Position numbers and translations under genes: made by a program. Shown one piece after another: positions 34,466 through 42,925 of a stretch of DNA of 64,000 nucleotides; position 1 is the stretch's first letter, and each line of letters begins with the position of its first letter. The notes under the pieces were generated by a model, which was given only the letters and a program-made list of their open reading frames with translations, was not told where the DNA came from and did no database searches. The stretch lies in contig NZ_CP040813.1 of the NCBI RefSeq assembly GCF_009498295.1, forward strand, positions 3,231,001 to 3,295,000. The letters are read 5' to 3'. The stretch comes from Oceanihabitans sp. IOP_32 (GTDB lineage Bacteria; Bacteroidota; Bacteroidia; Flavobacteriales; Flavobacteriaceae).

Positions 34466-35458
34466 CTATAAACGTTTGTAGTGACACTGTTTATATACGA
34501 AATATGCCATCACTACAGATGTTTTTTGGTAGTGTTTTATATTTTGATTTAAGTTTTTTCGCTGCTTAAGTAATTGTGGTAAATGTTTATAATAACTAAA
34601 ATGTGCTTTTAATATGGCAAGACTGTGTTTAGCCTTAAACGCTAACAAGAACTTTACACTGGCCATGCCATCGAGTAGTAGCCGAATTATGATTAATAAG
34701 AATAGGTTACCCCGAGCGTTCTTTGTAAGCGTAAATAGGCTGTTTCTAAAGTTTAAGAATGTTTTTTTCGGATTAAGGGTGCTCAAAGTTGCGCCACCAA
34801 CATGATAGACTTTAGATGCTCCAGTATATTTAACGGTATACCCTAAGTTTTTAGCACGCCAACACAGGTCTATTTCTTCCATGTGCGCAAAAAAGGCTTC
34901 ATCGAACCCCTTTAAGGTTTTAAAAACATGACTTCTTATAAATAAACACGCCCCGGAAGCCCAAAAAATCTCAAGCTCATCATTGTACTGGCCCGTATCT
35001 CTTTCGATGGTATTAAAAATACGACCTCGGCAATAAGGGTATCCAAATTTATCAATAAAGCCACCTGCAGCACCAGCGTATTCGAAATACGCCCTGTTGT
35101 GAAAATCTAAAATTTTAGGTTGAATAATAGCAGTGTTTTCTTCATTTTTAAAAACATTTACAATTGGTTTAAGCCAGTTTTCTGTAACTTCAACATCACT
35201 ATTTAGTAAGCAAAAAACATCGGCTTCAATATGTTTTAAAGCATCATTATACCCCTTTGCATATCCGCCGTTTATTTGATTCTGAATTATTTTAACTGAA
35301 GGAAATGTTTCTTTTATATAATTCACAGAATCGTCTGTGGAGGCATTATCTGCAACATAAATTTGAGCTTCACTTGAAGAATAGGTTATAACCGATGGTA
35401 AAAACTGTTCTAAGAGTTGTCTTCCGTTCCAATTTAATATAACAATGGCTAATTTCAA
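34466..35458 (-). CDS. Family 2 glycosyltransferase (rhamnosyltransferase-like)
   Basis: A 330-residue GT2 enzyme outside the main polysaccharide locus. LAIVILNWNGRQLLEQFLPSV (3-23), IYVADNASTDDSV near 34 and VFCLLNSDVEVTENW near 81 are the nucleotide-sugar motifs. EIFWASGACLFIRSHVFKTLKGFDEAFFAHMEEIDLCWRAKNLGY matches the rhamnosyl/galactofuranosyl transferase-like group with its HMEEIDLCWR helix. A hydrophobic segment near 250-270 suggests membrane attachment. Such a gene beside HolA is common in Flavobacteriaceae. Its acceptor is not known. Confidence 0.88.
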   Translation of the reverse strand: MKLAIVILNWNGRQLLEQFLPSVITYSSSEAQIYVADNASTDDSVNYIKETFPSVKIIQNQINGGYAKGYNDALKHIEADVFCLLNSDVEVTENWLKPIVNVFKNEENTAIIQPKILDFHNRAYFEYAGAAGGFIDKFGYPYCRGRIFNTIERDTGQYNDELEIFWASGACLFIRSHVFKTLKGFDEAFFAHMEEIDLCWRAKNLGYTVKYTGASKVYHVGGATLSTLNPKKTFLNFRNSLFTLTKNARGNLFLLIIIRLLLDGMASVKFLLAFKAKHSLAILKAHFSYYKHLPQLLKQRKNLNQNIKHYQKTSVVMAYFVYKQCHYKRL

Positions 35459-35489
35459 TCTAAATTTTTTGAGTTAATTTTTACTTTGG

Positions 35490-35942
35490 TCACAATGACC
35501 TCTTGTAATTGGGTATTTCTTTTAAAAAATTGTAGCGTTCATTTTTAAAATCCATTTGACAATAATAATGATTTAATCCGTTGGTAACCATTAAATAACT
35601 CGCATTTAGAACCAAATTATACTGTGCAATTTGATCGAAAGTATTTTGATTAATGGTAATGGATGGAGCTTTGCACTCTACAATTAAGTGAATACTGCCA
35701 TTGGAATTAAAAATCACGATATCGTATCGTTTCTTTAACGTATTAACAATCAATTCTTTTTCAACATTTATTAAAGATTTTGGATAGCCTTTAACTTTAA
35801 TGAGATACTGGATGCAGTGTTGGCGTACCCATTCCTCTGGTTGTAAAACCACAAACTTTTTGCGAATACAATCGAAAATAGATATAATATTTTCGCTACT
35901 TTTGAGACGAAACGAAAACTTGGGAAAATTGAGTGCTTGCAA
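35490..35942 (-). CDS. Stand-alone type I restriction HsdR N-terminal-like nuclease domain
   Basis: About 150 residues with the HSDR_N_2-type fold. The conserved family start (hydrophobic-Asn-hydrophobic-Pro-x-Phe/Tyr-x-Phe) falls on LQALNFPKFSF, whose first codon is TTG at 35940-35942, so I choose TTG there; an ATG 17 codons upstream (35993) is possible. PEEWVRQHCIQYLI is a conserved helix. RYDIVIFNSNGSIHLIVECKAP holds the D...ExK core of PD-(D/E)xK nucleases. It has no helicase or methylase partner, so it is a housekeeping orphan typical of Bacteroidota, not an active restriction system. It is divergent from holA. Confidence 0.75.
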   Translation of the reverse strand: MQALNFPKFSFRLKSSENIISIFDCIRKKFVVLQPEEWVRQHCIQYLIKVKGYPKSLINVEKELIVNTLKKRYDIVIFNSNGSIHLIVECKAPSITINQNTFDQIAQYNLVLNASYLMVTNGLNHYYCQMDFKNERYNFLKEIPNYKRSL

Positions 35943-36048
35943 TGCCGAGAATTTATTATTTTTCAAAGTTAAGCTACATTCATCAAAAACCAAAAACCAA
36001 TCTTATATTCTTGGAATTTGGAATTTATAAATTGAATTTTACAACGAT

Positions 36049-37053
36049 TTGGACGAAGTTAAACAATTAGTAACCGATATTAAGAAAAAGAACCTGAAAC
36101 CTATTTATTTTTTAATGGGTGAAGAGCCTTATTATATTGATAAAATTTCAGATTTTATTGAAAACAATGTTCTTTTGGAAGAAGAAAAGGGGTTTAATCA
36201 AACGGTTTTGTATGGACGAGATATCTCTATCGATGATATTATTGGAAATGCTAAGCGCTACCCCATGATGGCAGAATATCAAGTGCTTATTATTAAAGAA
36301 GCCCAAGATTTATCTCGTAGTATTGAAAAATTAGTAGAGTATGTAAATAATTATCAGCCTACTACAGTTTTAGTAGTAAATTATAAATACAAAAAAATTG
36401 ATAAACGCAAGGCTTTATATAAGGCTGTAAAAAAAGTAGGGGTTGTATACGAGAGTAAAAAACTTTACGAAAATCAAGTAGGAGAGTGGGTTCGTCGTGT
36501 TTTAGCATCAAAAAAATACACCATTTCTCCAAAAGCCGCACAGATGTTGGTTGAGTTTTTAGGAACTGATTTAAGTAAAATTAGTAACGAATTGGAGAAA
36601 CTTCAAATTATTCTTCCGGCTGGAACTCAAATTTCGCCAGAGCATATTGAGGAGAACATTGGTATAAGTAAGGATTTTAATAATTTTGAACTTCGTAAGG
36701 CTATTGGAGAAAAAGATACTGTAAAGGCGTTTCAAATAATTAAATATTTTAGTGAAAACCCCAAGGATAACCCCATGGTAGTTACCGTGTCTTTATTGTT
36801 TAGTTTTTTTTCTCAATTATTGCATTTTCATGGTTTAAAAGATAAATCGCCGCGAAGTGTCGCCTCGGCATTAAAAGTTAATCCTTATTTTGTTAACGAT
36901 TATGTTACGGCCGCTCGACATTATCCGATGCGAAAAGTAAGTGAGATTGTTTCGACTTTGAGAACATTTGATGTTAAAAGCAAAGGAGTTGGCAGTAATG
37001 CCGTTCCGCAAGGCGATTTACTTAAAGAATTATTGGTTAAAATTTTGTCTTAA
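36049..37053 (+). CDS. holA: DNA polymerase III subunit delta
   Basis: A 334-residue clamp-loader subunit that opens the sliding clamp in DNA replication. The family opening DEVKQLVTDIKKKNLKPIYFLMGEEPYYIDKI follows directly after a TTG at 36049-36051; no ATG is available at the correct place, so TTG is the start. Later segments QVGEWVRRVLASKKYTISPKAAQMLVEFLGTDLSKISNELEKL and the helical C-terminal collar domain agree with HolA. Length is normal. It lies 14 bases before ung on the same strand. Confidence 0.9.
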   Translation: MDEVKQLVTDIKKKNLKPIYFLMGEEPYYIDKISDFIENNVLLEEEKGFNQTVLYGRDISIDDIIGNAKRYPMMAEYQVLIIKEAQDLSRSIEKLVEYVNNYQPTTVLVVNYKYKKIDKRKALYKAVKKVGVVYESKKLYENQVGEWVRRVLASKKYTISPKAAQMLVEFLGTDLSKISNELEKLQIILPAGTQISPEHIEENIGISKDFNNFELRKAIGEKDTVKAFQIIKYFSENPKDNPMVVTVSLLFSFFSQLLHFHGLKDKSPRSVASALKVNPYFVNDYVTAARHYPMRKVSEIVSTLRTFDVKSKGVGSNAVPQGDLLKELLVKILS

Positions 37054-37067
37054 ATTGTACTATAAAA

Positions 37068-37733
37068 ATGATATTAGAATTGCACGATAGTTGGAAACCT
37101 TATTTGCAGTCAGAATTTAATAAACCCTATTTTAAAAACTTATCCAACTTTATTACGACCGAATACAAAAACAAAACCTGTTTTCCTCCTAAGAATCAAA
37201 TTTTTAACGCCTTTAATTATTGCCATTTTGAAGATGTAAAAGTGGTTATAATTGGTCAAGACCCCTATCATGGTTTGGGGCAAGCCCACGGTTTGAGTTT
37301 TTCGGTTAACGACACTGTTAAACACCCTCCGTCTTTAGTTAATATTTTTAAAGAGATTGAAACAGATATTGGTAAAGCCTATCCTAAAACTGGTAATTTA
37401 AAACACTGGGCGAATCAAGGTGTGTTATTGTTAAATGCCACCTTAACCGTAAGAGCACATCAAGCTGGAAGTCATCAAAAAAAAGGTTGGGAAAATTTTA
37501 CCGATAATGTCATTAAACTCATTAACGATTACAAGACAGGTGTTGTTTTTTTGTTATGGGGTGGTTTTGCTAAGCAAAAAGGAAAACTTATAGACCAAGA
37601 AAAACATCATATCTTAACGTCTGGACACCCCTCACCATTAAGCGCCAATCGAGGACATTGGTTTGGCAATAAACACTTTAGTACAGCAAATAAGTTGCTG
37701 GAGCAAGAAGGGTTAGTAGCCATAGATTGGTAA
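37068..37733 (+). CDS. ung: Uracil-DNA glycosylase, family 1
   Basis: A 221-residue UDG that excises uracil from DNA. The catalytic water-activating motif GQDPYHGLGQAHGLSFSV is near residue 62, LLLNATLTVRAHQAGSH near 121, and HPSPLSANRGHWFGNKHFS near 193 is the DNA minor-groove leucine loop with the catalytic His. All key residues are present and the length is standard. Transcription with holA is likely, and a bidirectional-looking hairpin follows at 37783. Confidence 0.95.
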   Translation: MILELHDSWKPYLQSEFNKPYFKNLSNFITTEYKNKTCFPPKNQIFNAFNYCHFEDVKVVIIGQDPYHGLGQAHGLSFSVNDTVKHPPSLVNIFKEIETDIGKAYPKTGNLKHWANQGVLLLNATLTVRAHQAGSHQKKGWENFTDNVIKLINDYKTGVVFLLWGGFAKQKGKLIDQEKHHILTSGHPSPLSANRGHWFGNKHFSTANKLLEQEGLVAIDW

Positions 37734-37782
37734 TGCACTACAACTTTTTATTGTTGGCATAAACCTTTGTTAAGTTCAGAAA

Positions 37783-37817
37783 AAAAGCAATAGCCCTACG
37801 GAAGAGCTATTGCTTTT
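37783..37817. terminator. Bidirectional terminator between ung and the small minus-strand ORF
   Basis: AAAAGCAATAGC at 37783-37794 pairs perfectly with GCTATTGCTTTT at 37806-37817 around an 11-base loop. A and T runs flank both sides, so it can end transcripts from ung (plus) and from the small ORF at 37819 (minus). Confidence 0.85.
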
Positions 37818-37818
37818 A

Positions 37819-37917
37819 TCAAGTTTTCGTGTTCTTGTTGCTATTGCAGCTAAAAATTAGTAACAAAAAATTAAATGCTACTAAAATAAGTACAGCTATG
37901 GTAATAATTTTTAACAT
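37819..37917 (-). CDS. Small membrane or lipoprotein-like ORF, 32 residues
   Basis: An ATG at 37917 opens a 32-codon frame: MLKIITIAVLILVAFNFLL followed by LIFSCNSNKNTKT and a stop. It is a short basic start, one hydrophobic helix of about 22 residues, then a Cys in FSCN that could be lipidated, and a polar tail. A TAnnTTTG box (TATGTTTG on the minus strand) is about 40 bases upstream and the hairpin at 37783 begins two bases past the stop, so it has the outline of a full transcription unit. Function is unknown. No codon statistics could be run on so short a frame. Confidence 0.5.
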   Translation of the reverse strand: MLKIITIAVLILVAFNFLLLIFSCNSNKNTKT

Positions 37918-37955
37918 GACTATTGGGGTTTTGTGCTTATTGTTTAATCACGCTC

Positions 37956-37963
37956 CAAACATA
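37956..37963 (-). promoter_or_regulatory. Possible -7 box before the small ORF
   Basis: The minus strand reads TATGTTTG, fitting TAnnTTTG, with TTTG about 15 bases further upstream. It is about 40 bases before the ATG at 37917. Confidence 0.4.
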
Positions 37964-38003
37964 ATAAATAAAATAGCACAAACGCCAATATCTTAAAACT
38001 ATT

Positions 38004-39110
38004 TTAATTAATTAGTTTTTTGGGAATCATGTCTTTATGTACCATTATAGAAATGGTTTTTAGTTTAAAATAGGCTTCACTCATATAAATATAACCGTTG
38101 TTTGATATGCGGTCTGAGTTGGTTCCCCAAGAATTTTTAACTTTATAATAGGTCGTGCCATTTTGATCCTTTAACATACCTGTAATATGCATAAGATGGT
38201 CGTCTGTGGTGTTGTAATTTTCAAATTCCAGTTGCCTTAAGGCTTGGGTAATCTCTTTTTCTGGTAGTACGTTTGTTAAGGCTTCTTCTATTTTTTTATC
38301 ATCTTCTGGTATTACTGCGATACCGTGCTTGGCAGAGAATGATTTTTCACTCACATCACAATCTAAAGCAATCGTATAACCCGCTTTAATGGCGTTGTTT
38401 GTTATATCGACTAAATCTTCAAGTTTAACATTTAAAAATGAACCATTAGAAAAATTGTCTGGTATGTTTAAAATAAAAGACGCATTAAATGGCTGGTGCG
38501 TAAATGAAGTTATGGTAATATAATCTTCTGGATGTATTTGAGTCATTTCCAAAAAGGAATGCGGCGTATATTCAACTCCATTATAATTAAAGGTTGTTAA
38601 AGTTTTACCTAGGTAAATGTCCAAGATGTTTTCTGTAACTTCTTTCCATTTTGGAGATAGCTGTTTTGCGGGTTTTTCAATATAAACGTCTAATAAGCCT
38701 TTTAAAACGGCAATCATCTCGGCGTGATTGTGCTTTGAGTTTTCAACCTCTAAACCAGAATAAACAGACTCGGGAACTAAGCCATAATGGGCCACACTAT
38801 TAATTACATCGTGTGCCAATCCGCCTTCGCTAAATTGCGCTTTACCTTGTCGCATGATATAATTCCATGCTTTTTTAGGGTAGGTATTGCGCACATTGTA
38901 CATCTCAGATAAATCAATGGTTTTACCCGTTTTACGCATAATTTCACTCTCTAGAAACGATGAAGTCGCAAAACTCCAACAGGTTCCTGTTTCGCCTTGA
39001 CTTATAACATTCGTGGTTTCTAAATCGGTTACCACTTCAAATTCATAAGGTTGCGAAAAGCTCACTAAAGAAACTAAAGCTAAAATAAAAGTTGTAATAC
39101 TATTTTTCAT
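38004..39110 (-). CDS. Secreted C1-family cysteine peptidase (bleomycin hydrolase/PepC-like)
   Basis: A 368-residue papain-fold peptidase with an N-terminal signal (ITTFILALVSLVSFSQ). The active site is complete: Gln and Cys in SQGETGTCWSFATSSFLESE (38-57), His in DDHLMHITGMLKD near 311 and Asn in KVKNSWGTNSD near 328. The wording (EGGLAHDVINSVAHYGLVPESVYSG) and the large central insertion match the aminopeptidase C/bleomycin hydrolase group, here exported rather than cytosolic. It is divergent from menB with only 54 bases between start codons. Confidence 0.88.
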   Translation of the reverse strand: MKNSITTFILALVSLVSFSQPYEFEVVTDLETTNVISQGETGTCWSFATSSFLESEIMRKTGKTIDLSEMYNVRNTYPKKAWNYIMRQGKAQFSEGGLAHDVINSVAHYGLVPESVYSGLEVENSKHNHAEMIAVLKGLLDVYIEKPAKQLSPKWKEVTENILDIYLGKTLTTFNYNGVEYTPHSFLEMTQIHPEDYITITSFTHQPFNASFILNIPDNFSNGSFLNVKLEDLVDITNNAIKAGYTIALDCDVSEKSFSAKHGIAVIPEDDKKIEEALTNVLPEKEITQALRQLEFENYNTTDDHLMHITGMLKDQNGTTYYKVKNSWGTNSDRISNNGYIYMSEAYFKLKTISIMVHKDMIPKKLIN

Positions 39111-39164
39111 GCTGAAACAAGTGTTTTAATTAAATATGATTTATTTTTGACTAAAATATAAAAA

Positions 39165-40004
39165 ATGGAGCAACCAAAGTGGGAAACCGCAAAAGAATAC
39201 GAAGACATTACCTATAAGAAATGTAATGGGGTCGCAAGAATTGCGTTTAACAGACCTAATGTTAGAAATGCATTCCGACCAAAAACAACTAGTGAATTAT
39301 ACGACGCTTTTTACGATGCTAATGAAGATGTTAATATTGGTGTCGTTTTGTTATCTGCCGAAGGCCCATCGACCAAAGATGGAGTTTGGAGTTTTTGTTC
39401 TGGTGGCGATCAAAAGGCAAGGGGTAAACAAGGTTATGTAGGCGAAGATGGATACCACCGTTTAAATATTTTAGAAGTACAACGCCTTATTCGTTTTATG
39501 CCTAAAGCGGTTATCGCCGTGGTTCCAGGTTGGGCAGTTGGTGGCGGCCATAGTTTGCATGTGGTTTGCGATTTAACTTTAGCCAGTAAAGAACACGCTA
39601 TTTTTAAACAAACCGACGCCGATGTGACGAGTTTCGATGGTGGCTATGGCTCGGCGTATTTAGCAAAAATGGTGGGTCAGAAAAAAGCACGCGAAATTTT
39701 CTTTTTGGGTAGAAATTATGCTGCACAGGAGGCTTACGAAATGGGTATGGTAAACGCTGTTATACCTCATAAAGACTTGGAGGATACCGCTTACCAATGG
39801 GCACAAGAAATATTAGCAAAATCGCCTACCTCAATCAAAATGCTAAAGTTTGCTATGAATTTAACAGACGATGGCATGGTGGGACAACAAGTATTCGCTG
39901 GTGAGGCTACACGTTTAGCTTATATGACCGAAGAGGCCGTTGAGGGTAGAAATGCATTTCTAGAAAAACGTAAACCTAACTTTGTAAAAAAATGGATTCC
40001 TTAA
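39165..40004 (+). CDS. menB: 1,4-dihydroxy-2-naphthoyl-CoA synthase
   Basis: A 279-residue crotonase-fold enzyme that closes the naphthoquinone ring of menaquinone from o-succinylbenzoyl-CoA. ARIAFNRPNVRNAFRPKTTSEL, FCSGGDQKARGKQGYVGEDGYHRLNILEVQRLIR and DADVTSFDGGYGSAYLAKMVGQKKARE are MenB hallmarks, the last with the Ser and Asp/Gly that hold the oxyanion and bicarbonate-type cofactor. Its stop is immediately followed by the menA start. It heads the men run in this window. No menF or menD is present on its left. Confidence 0.95.
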   Translation: MEQPKWETAKEYEDITYKKCNGVARIAFNRPNVRNAFRPKTTSELYDAFYDANEDVNIGVVLLSAEGPSTKDGVWSFCSGGDQKARGKQGYVGEDGYHRLNILEVQRLIRFMPKAVIAVVPGWAVGGGHSLHVVCDLTLASKEHAIFKQTDADVTSFDGGYGSAYLAKMVGQKKAREIFFLGRNYAAQEAYEMGMVNAVIPHKDLEDTAYQWAQEILAKSPTSIKMLKFAMNLTDDGMVGQQVFAGEATRLAYMTEEAVEGRNAFLEKRKPNFVKKWIP

Positions 40005-40907
40005 ATGAAAAATAGTGTTGTTTGGATTTCAACCATGCGTTTAAGGACGTTACCATTATCTGTTTCAGGCATTATTTTGGCGTCTTGTCTAGCGGCACAA
40101 AAAGGACTCTTTAATTGGCAAATTTTTGTGCTGGCCATTCTAACCACCTTAAGTTTGCAAATATTGTCGAATCTAGCAAACGATTACGGTGATGGTATTA
40201 AAGGTACCGATAACCAGAATAGAATTGGTCCAGAACGCGCCATACAAAGTGGGAAAATATCACCTCCTGCCATGCTTAAAGCCATAAGGATAAATATTTT
40301 TGTTTCTATTGTTCTAGCTCTGTCACTCATATTAGTGGCTTTTGGATTTGAGAATATCTGGCTTTCTGTTTTTTTTATAGCTTTAGGTATGGCAAGTGTA
40401 ATTGCCGCGATGAAATATACCATAGGCGATAATGCATACGGTTATAAAGGCTTAGGAGATGTTTTTGTATTTATTTTTTTTGGTCTAGTTAGTGTCATAG
40501 GAGGTTACGTTTTGTACACAAAAACAATAGATTTTGTGGTTTTTTTACCAGCATTTACTGTGGGCTTATTAAGCATGGGGGTTCTAAATTTGAATAATAT
40601 GCGTGATATTATTTCAGATGAAAAATCAAACAAAAACACTTTGGCCGTAAAACTTGGTCAGAAAAAAGTTAAAATATATCATACTTTACTTATTGTTTCA
40701 GCTATAATTTTGTCAGTTTTGTTTGGTGTTATATATTATAAATCGCCCTTAAATTTAATCTTTATAGTAGCTTATTTCCCATTGCTACAGCATGTTAAGG
40801 CGGTGCACACCAATAAAAACCCTAAATTACTCGATCCCGAATTAAAAAAATTAGCTCTAACTACGGTGTTTTTAGCCATTTTAATGGGAGTTGGGCATTT
40901 GTTTTAG
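40005..40907 (+). CDS. menA: 1,4-dihydroxy-2-naphthoate polyprenyltransferase
   Basis: A 300-residue UbiA-family integral membrane prenyltransferase with about eight or nine helices. RTLPLSVSGIILASCLAAQKG opens the domain and NLANDYGDGIKGTDNQNRIGPERAIQSG (57-84) is the first Asp-rich metal/diphosphate motif. NMRDIISDEKSNKNTLAVKLGQKKVK is the second. It attaches the isoprenoid chain to DHNA to form demethylmenaquinone. The gene begins on the base after the menB stop codon, indicating coupled expression. Confidence 0.95.
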   Translation: MKNSVVWISTMRLRTLPLSVSGIILASCLAAQKGLFNWQIFVLAILTTLSLQILSNLANDYGDGIKGTDNQNRIGPERAIQSGKISPPAMLKAIRINIFVSIVLALSLILVAFGFENIWLSVFFIALGMASVIAAMKYTIGDNAYGYKGLGDVFVFIFFGLVSVIGGYVLYTKTIDFVVFLPAFTVGLLSMGVLNLNNMRDIISDEKSNKNTLAVKLGQKKVKIYHTLLIVSAIILSVLFGVIYYKSPLNLIFIVAYFPLLQHVKAVHTNKNPKLLDPELKKLALTTVFLAILMGVGHLF

Positions 40908-40939
40908 ATTTCGTACTTTTCCGTTAAAATAGAATACTC

Positions 40940-41617
40940 ATGAAAATTACATTTTATGGTCACGCCTGTTTAGGTATTCAAATTGACGATATCCATATTT
41001 TGGTAGATCCATTTATTTCTGGAAATCCAAAAGCCGAAAAAATTGACATTGAAACCCTTAAAGCAGATTACATTTTAATTACCCATGCACACCAAGATCA
41101 TATTTTAGATGTTGAGGCTATTGCAAAACGAACAGATGCCGTTATCATTTCTAATTTCGAGATTGTTACCCATTTTGGGAATTTAGGTATTGAAGGTCAC
41201 CCGATGAATCACGGAGGAACTTGGGATTTTGAATTTGGCAGTGTAAAATACGTAAACGCCATTCATACTTCATCTTTTCCAGATGGATCTTACGGTGGTC
41301 AACCTGGAGGTTTTGTAATTGAAGGTGAACGTAAAAATATTTACATTGCGGGAGATACGGCACTGACTTTCGATATGAAATTAATCCCACTTCACACCAA
41401 ATTAGATTTAGCCATTTTACCCATTGGCGATAACTTTACAATGGGTATTAACGATGCCATTTTAGCAAGCGATTTTGTAGAATGTGATAAAATTCTAGGG
41501 TGTCATTTTGATACGTTTGGTTATATTGAAATCGATCATGAAGAGGCCAAACGTAAATTTTTTGAGAGTGGTAAAGACTTGATGCTTTTGGAAATTGGAG
41601 AACATTTAGAGTTGTGA
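40940..41617 (+). CDS. UPF0173-type metal-dependent hydrolase
   Basis: A 225-residue metallo-beta-lactamase-fold hydrolase. FYGHACLGIQIDDIHILVDPFISGNPKA is the family start, ILITHAHQDHILD (near 51-63) is the HxHxDH zinc motif, GHPMNHGG and IYIAGDTALTFDM (Asp ligand) follow, and ILGCHFDTFGYIEIDHEEA gives the last His. Substrate is unknown. It sits between menA (32 bases) and menC (57 bases) in the same direction. A role in menaquinone synthesis, for example as a thioesterase, is suggested only by position. Confidence 0.88.
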   Translation: MKITFYGHACLGIQIDDIHILVDPFISGNPKAEKIDIETLKADYILITHAHQDHILDVEAIAKRTDAVIISNFEIVTHFGNLGIEGHPMNHGGTWDFEFGSVKYVNAIHTSSFPDGSYGGQPGGFVIEGERKNIYIAGDTALTFDMKLIPLHTKLDLAILPIGDNFTMGINDAILASDFVECDKILGCHFDTFGYIEIDHEEAKRKFFESGKDLMLLEIGEHLEL

Positions 41618-41674
41618 TTTCTTTAGTTTAACAACCCCGTAATCCCACATTAATATTTTATTTTTCAGGTCTAC

Positions 41675-42721
41675 ATGACGGCAACTTACCACAAATATAT
41701 TTTAAACTTTAAGCACCCTAGTGGTACATCTCGTGGTGTATTAAAAACCAAAGAAACATGGTTTATTGTTTTGCAAAACCATGGTAAAAAGGGTCTTGGA
41801 GAATGTGGTGTTTTTCGAGGTTTAAGTATTGACGACCTACCCGAGTACGAGGAGAAATTAAAATGGACTTGTAAAAATATTCATTTGGGATTAGTTGATT
41901 TATTAAATGAATTAGTTCAATTTCCAAGTATTCAAACTGGTTTAGAAATGGCTTTTAAATCTTTAGAAAGCGAAAATATGTTCGAATTATTCCCTTCAGA
42001 ATTTACCAAAAGTAAGGGCTCAATTCCTATAAACGGCCTAATTTGGATGGGTTCGGAGGCCTTTATGAAACAACAAATTAAAGATAAAATTTCAGAAGGA
42101 TTTCATTGTATAAAAATGAAAATTGGGGCGATTGATTTTCAAACGGAAATAAATCTAATCAAATCCATTCGAAAGGAGTTTTCATCTCAAGATATAGAAT
42201 TACGCGTGGATGCCAATGGTGCCTTTTCAAAAGAGGAAGCCTTAGAGAAGTTAAAAATATTGTCTGATTTCGATTTACATTCCATAGAACAGCCCATAAA
42301 ACAAGGCCAAATTGAAGCTATGTCGCGATTATGCGAAGTTACACCATTGCCTATTGCTTTAGATGAAGAATTAATTGGCGTTTTTTCTAAAACTCAAAAA
42401 CAAGAACTACTGCAAACCATAAAGCCGCAATACATTATTTTAAAACCTAGTTTAGTGGGAGGTTTTAAAGGAAGTGATGCCTGGATAACCTTAGCAGAAA
42501 ACAATACCATAGGGTGGTGGATTACTAGTGCACTGGAGAGTAATGTGGGACTTAATGCTCTTGCCCAATACACCTATACCAAACAAAGTAAATTACCACA
42601 GGGACTCGGTACAGGTGGACTGTTTACTAATAATTTCGAAAGCCCTTTGCAAGTAAAAAATGGTACCTTAGAATACAACATAAGCATACCGTGGAATTTA
42701 AAAAACTTGAAAGCCTTTTAA
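41675..42721 (+). CDS. menC: o-succinylbenzoate synthase
   Basis: A 348-residue enolase-superfamily enzyme that dehydrates SHCHC to o-succinylbenzoate. FKHPSGTSRGVLKTKETWFIVL and GLGECGVFRGLSIDD open the capping domain. The barrel shows FHCIKMKIGAIDF with the KxK catalytic lysine pair (about 147-149), LRVDANGAFS (metal Asp), SIEQPIKQGQ (Glu), ALDEELIG (Asp) and ILKPSLVGG with the second lysine. GWWITSALESNVGLNALAQY is the conserved closing strand. All catalytic residues appear intact. Confidence 0.93.
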   Translation: MTATYHKYILNFKHPSGTSRGVLKTKETWFIVLQNHGKKGLGECGVFRGLSIDDLPEYEEKLKWTCKNIHLGLVDLLNELVQFPSIQTGLEMAFKSLESENMFELFPSEFTKSKGSIPINGLIWMGSEAFMKQQIKDKISEGFHCIKMKIGAIDFQTEINLIKSIRKEFSSQDIELRVDANGAFSKEEALEKLKILSDFDLHSIEQPIKQGQIEAMSRLCEVTPLPIALDEELIGVFSKTQKQELLQTIKPQYIILKPSLVGGFKGSDAWITLAENNTIGWWITSALESNVGLNALAQYTYTKQSKLPQGLGTGGLFTNNFESPLQVKNGTLEYNISIPWNLKNLKAF

Positions 42722-42925
42722 TTTACAAAACCTAGTATTCCAATCAATAAAACCGTGAATTTTTAAAATTTAGAGACTCAGAGGGTTGTTAATCCTTAAA
42801 GGGTCTTCGTGCTTCAAGAAATAAATAGCGCAAATCAAAAAGATTATTTATATTATTGCTAATTGTTGTAAATAAAATTAAAACTTTAACAGAGATCGAA
42901 ACCTAATTTAAAACTTAATTTAAGA

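Noticed and set aside
35490-35942. Possible restriction-modification system
   Set aside because: Only an HsdR N-terminal-like domain is present. There is no helicase, specificity or methylase gene nearby, and the domain is a common orphan next to holA in Bacteroidota.
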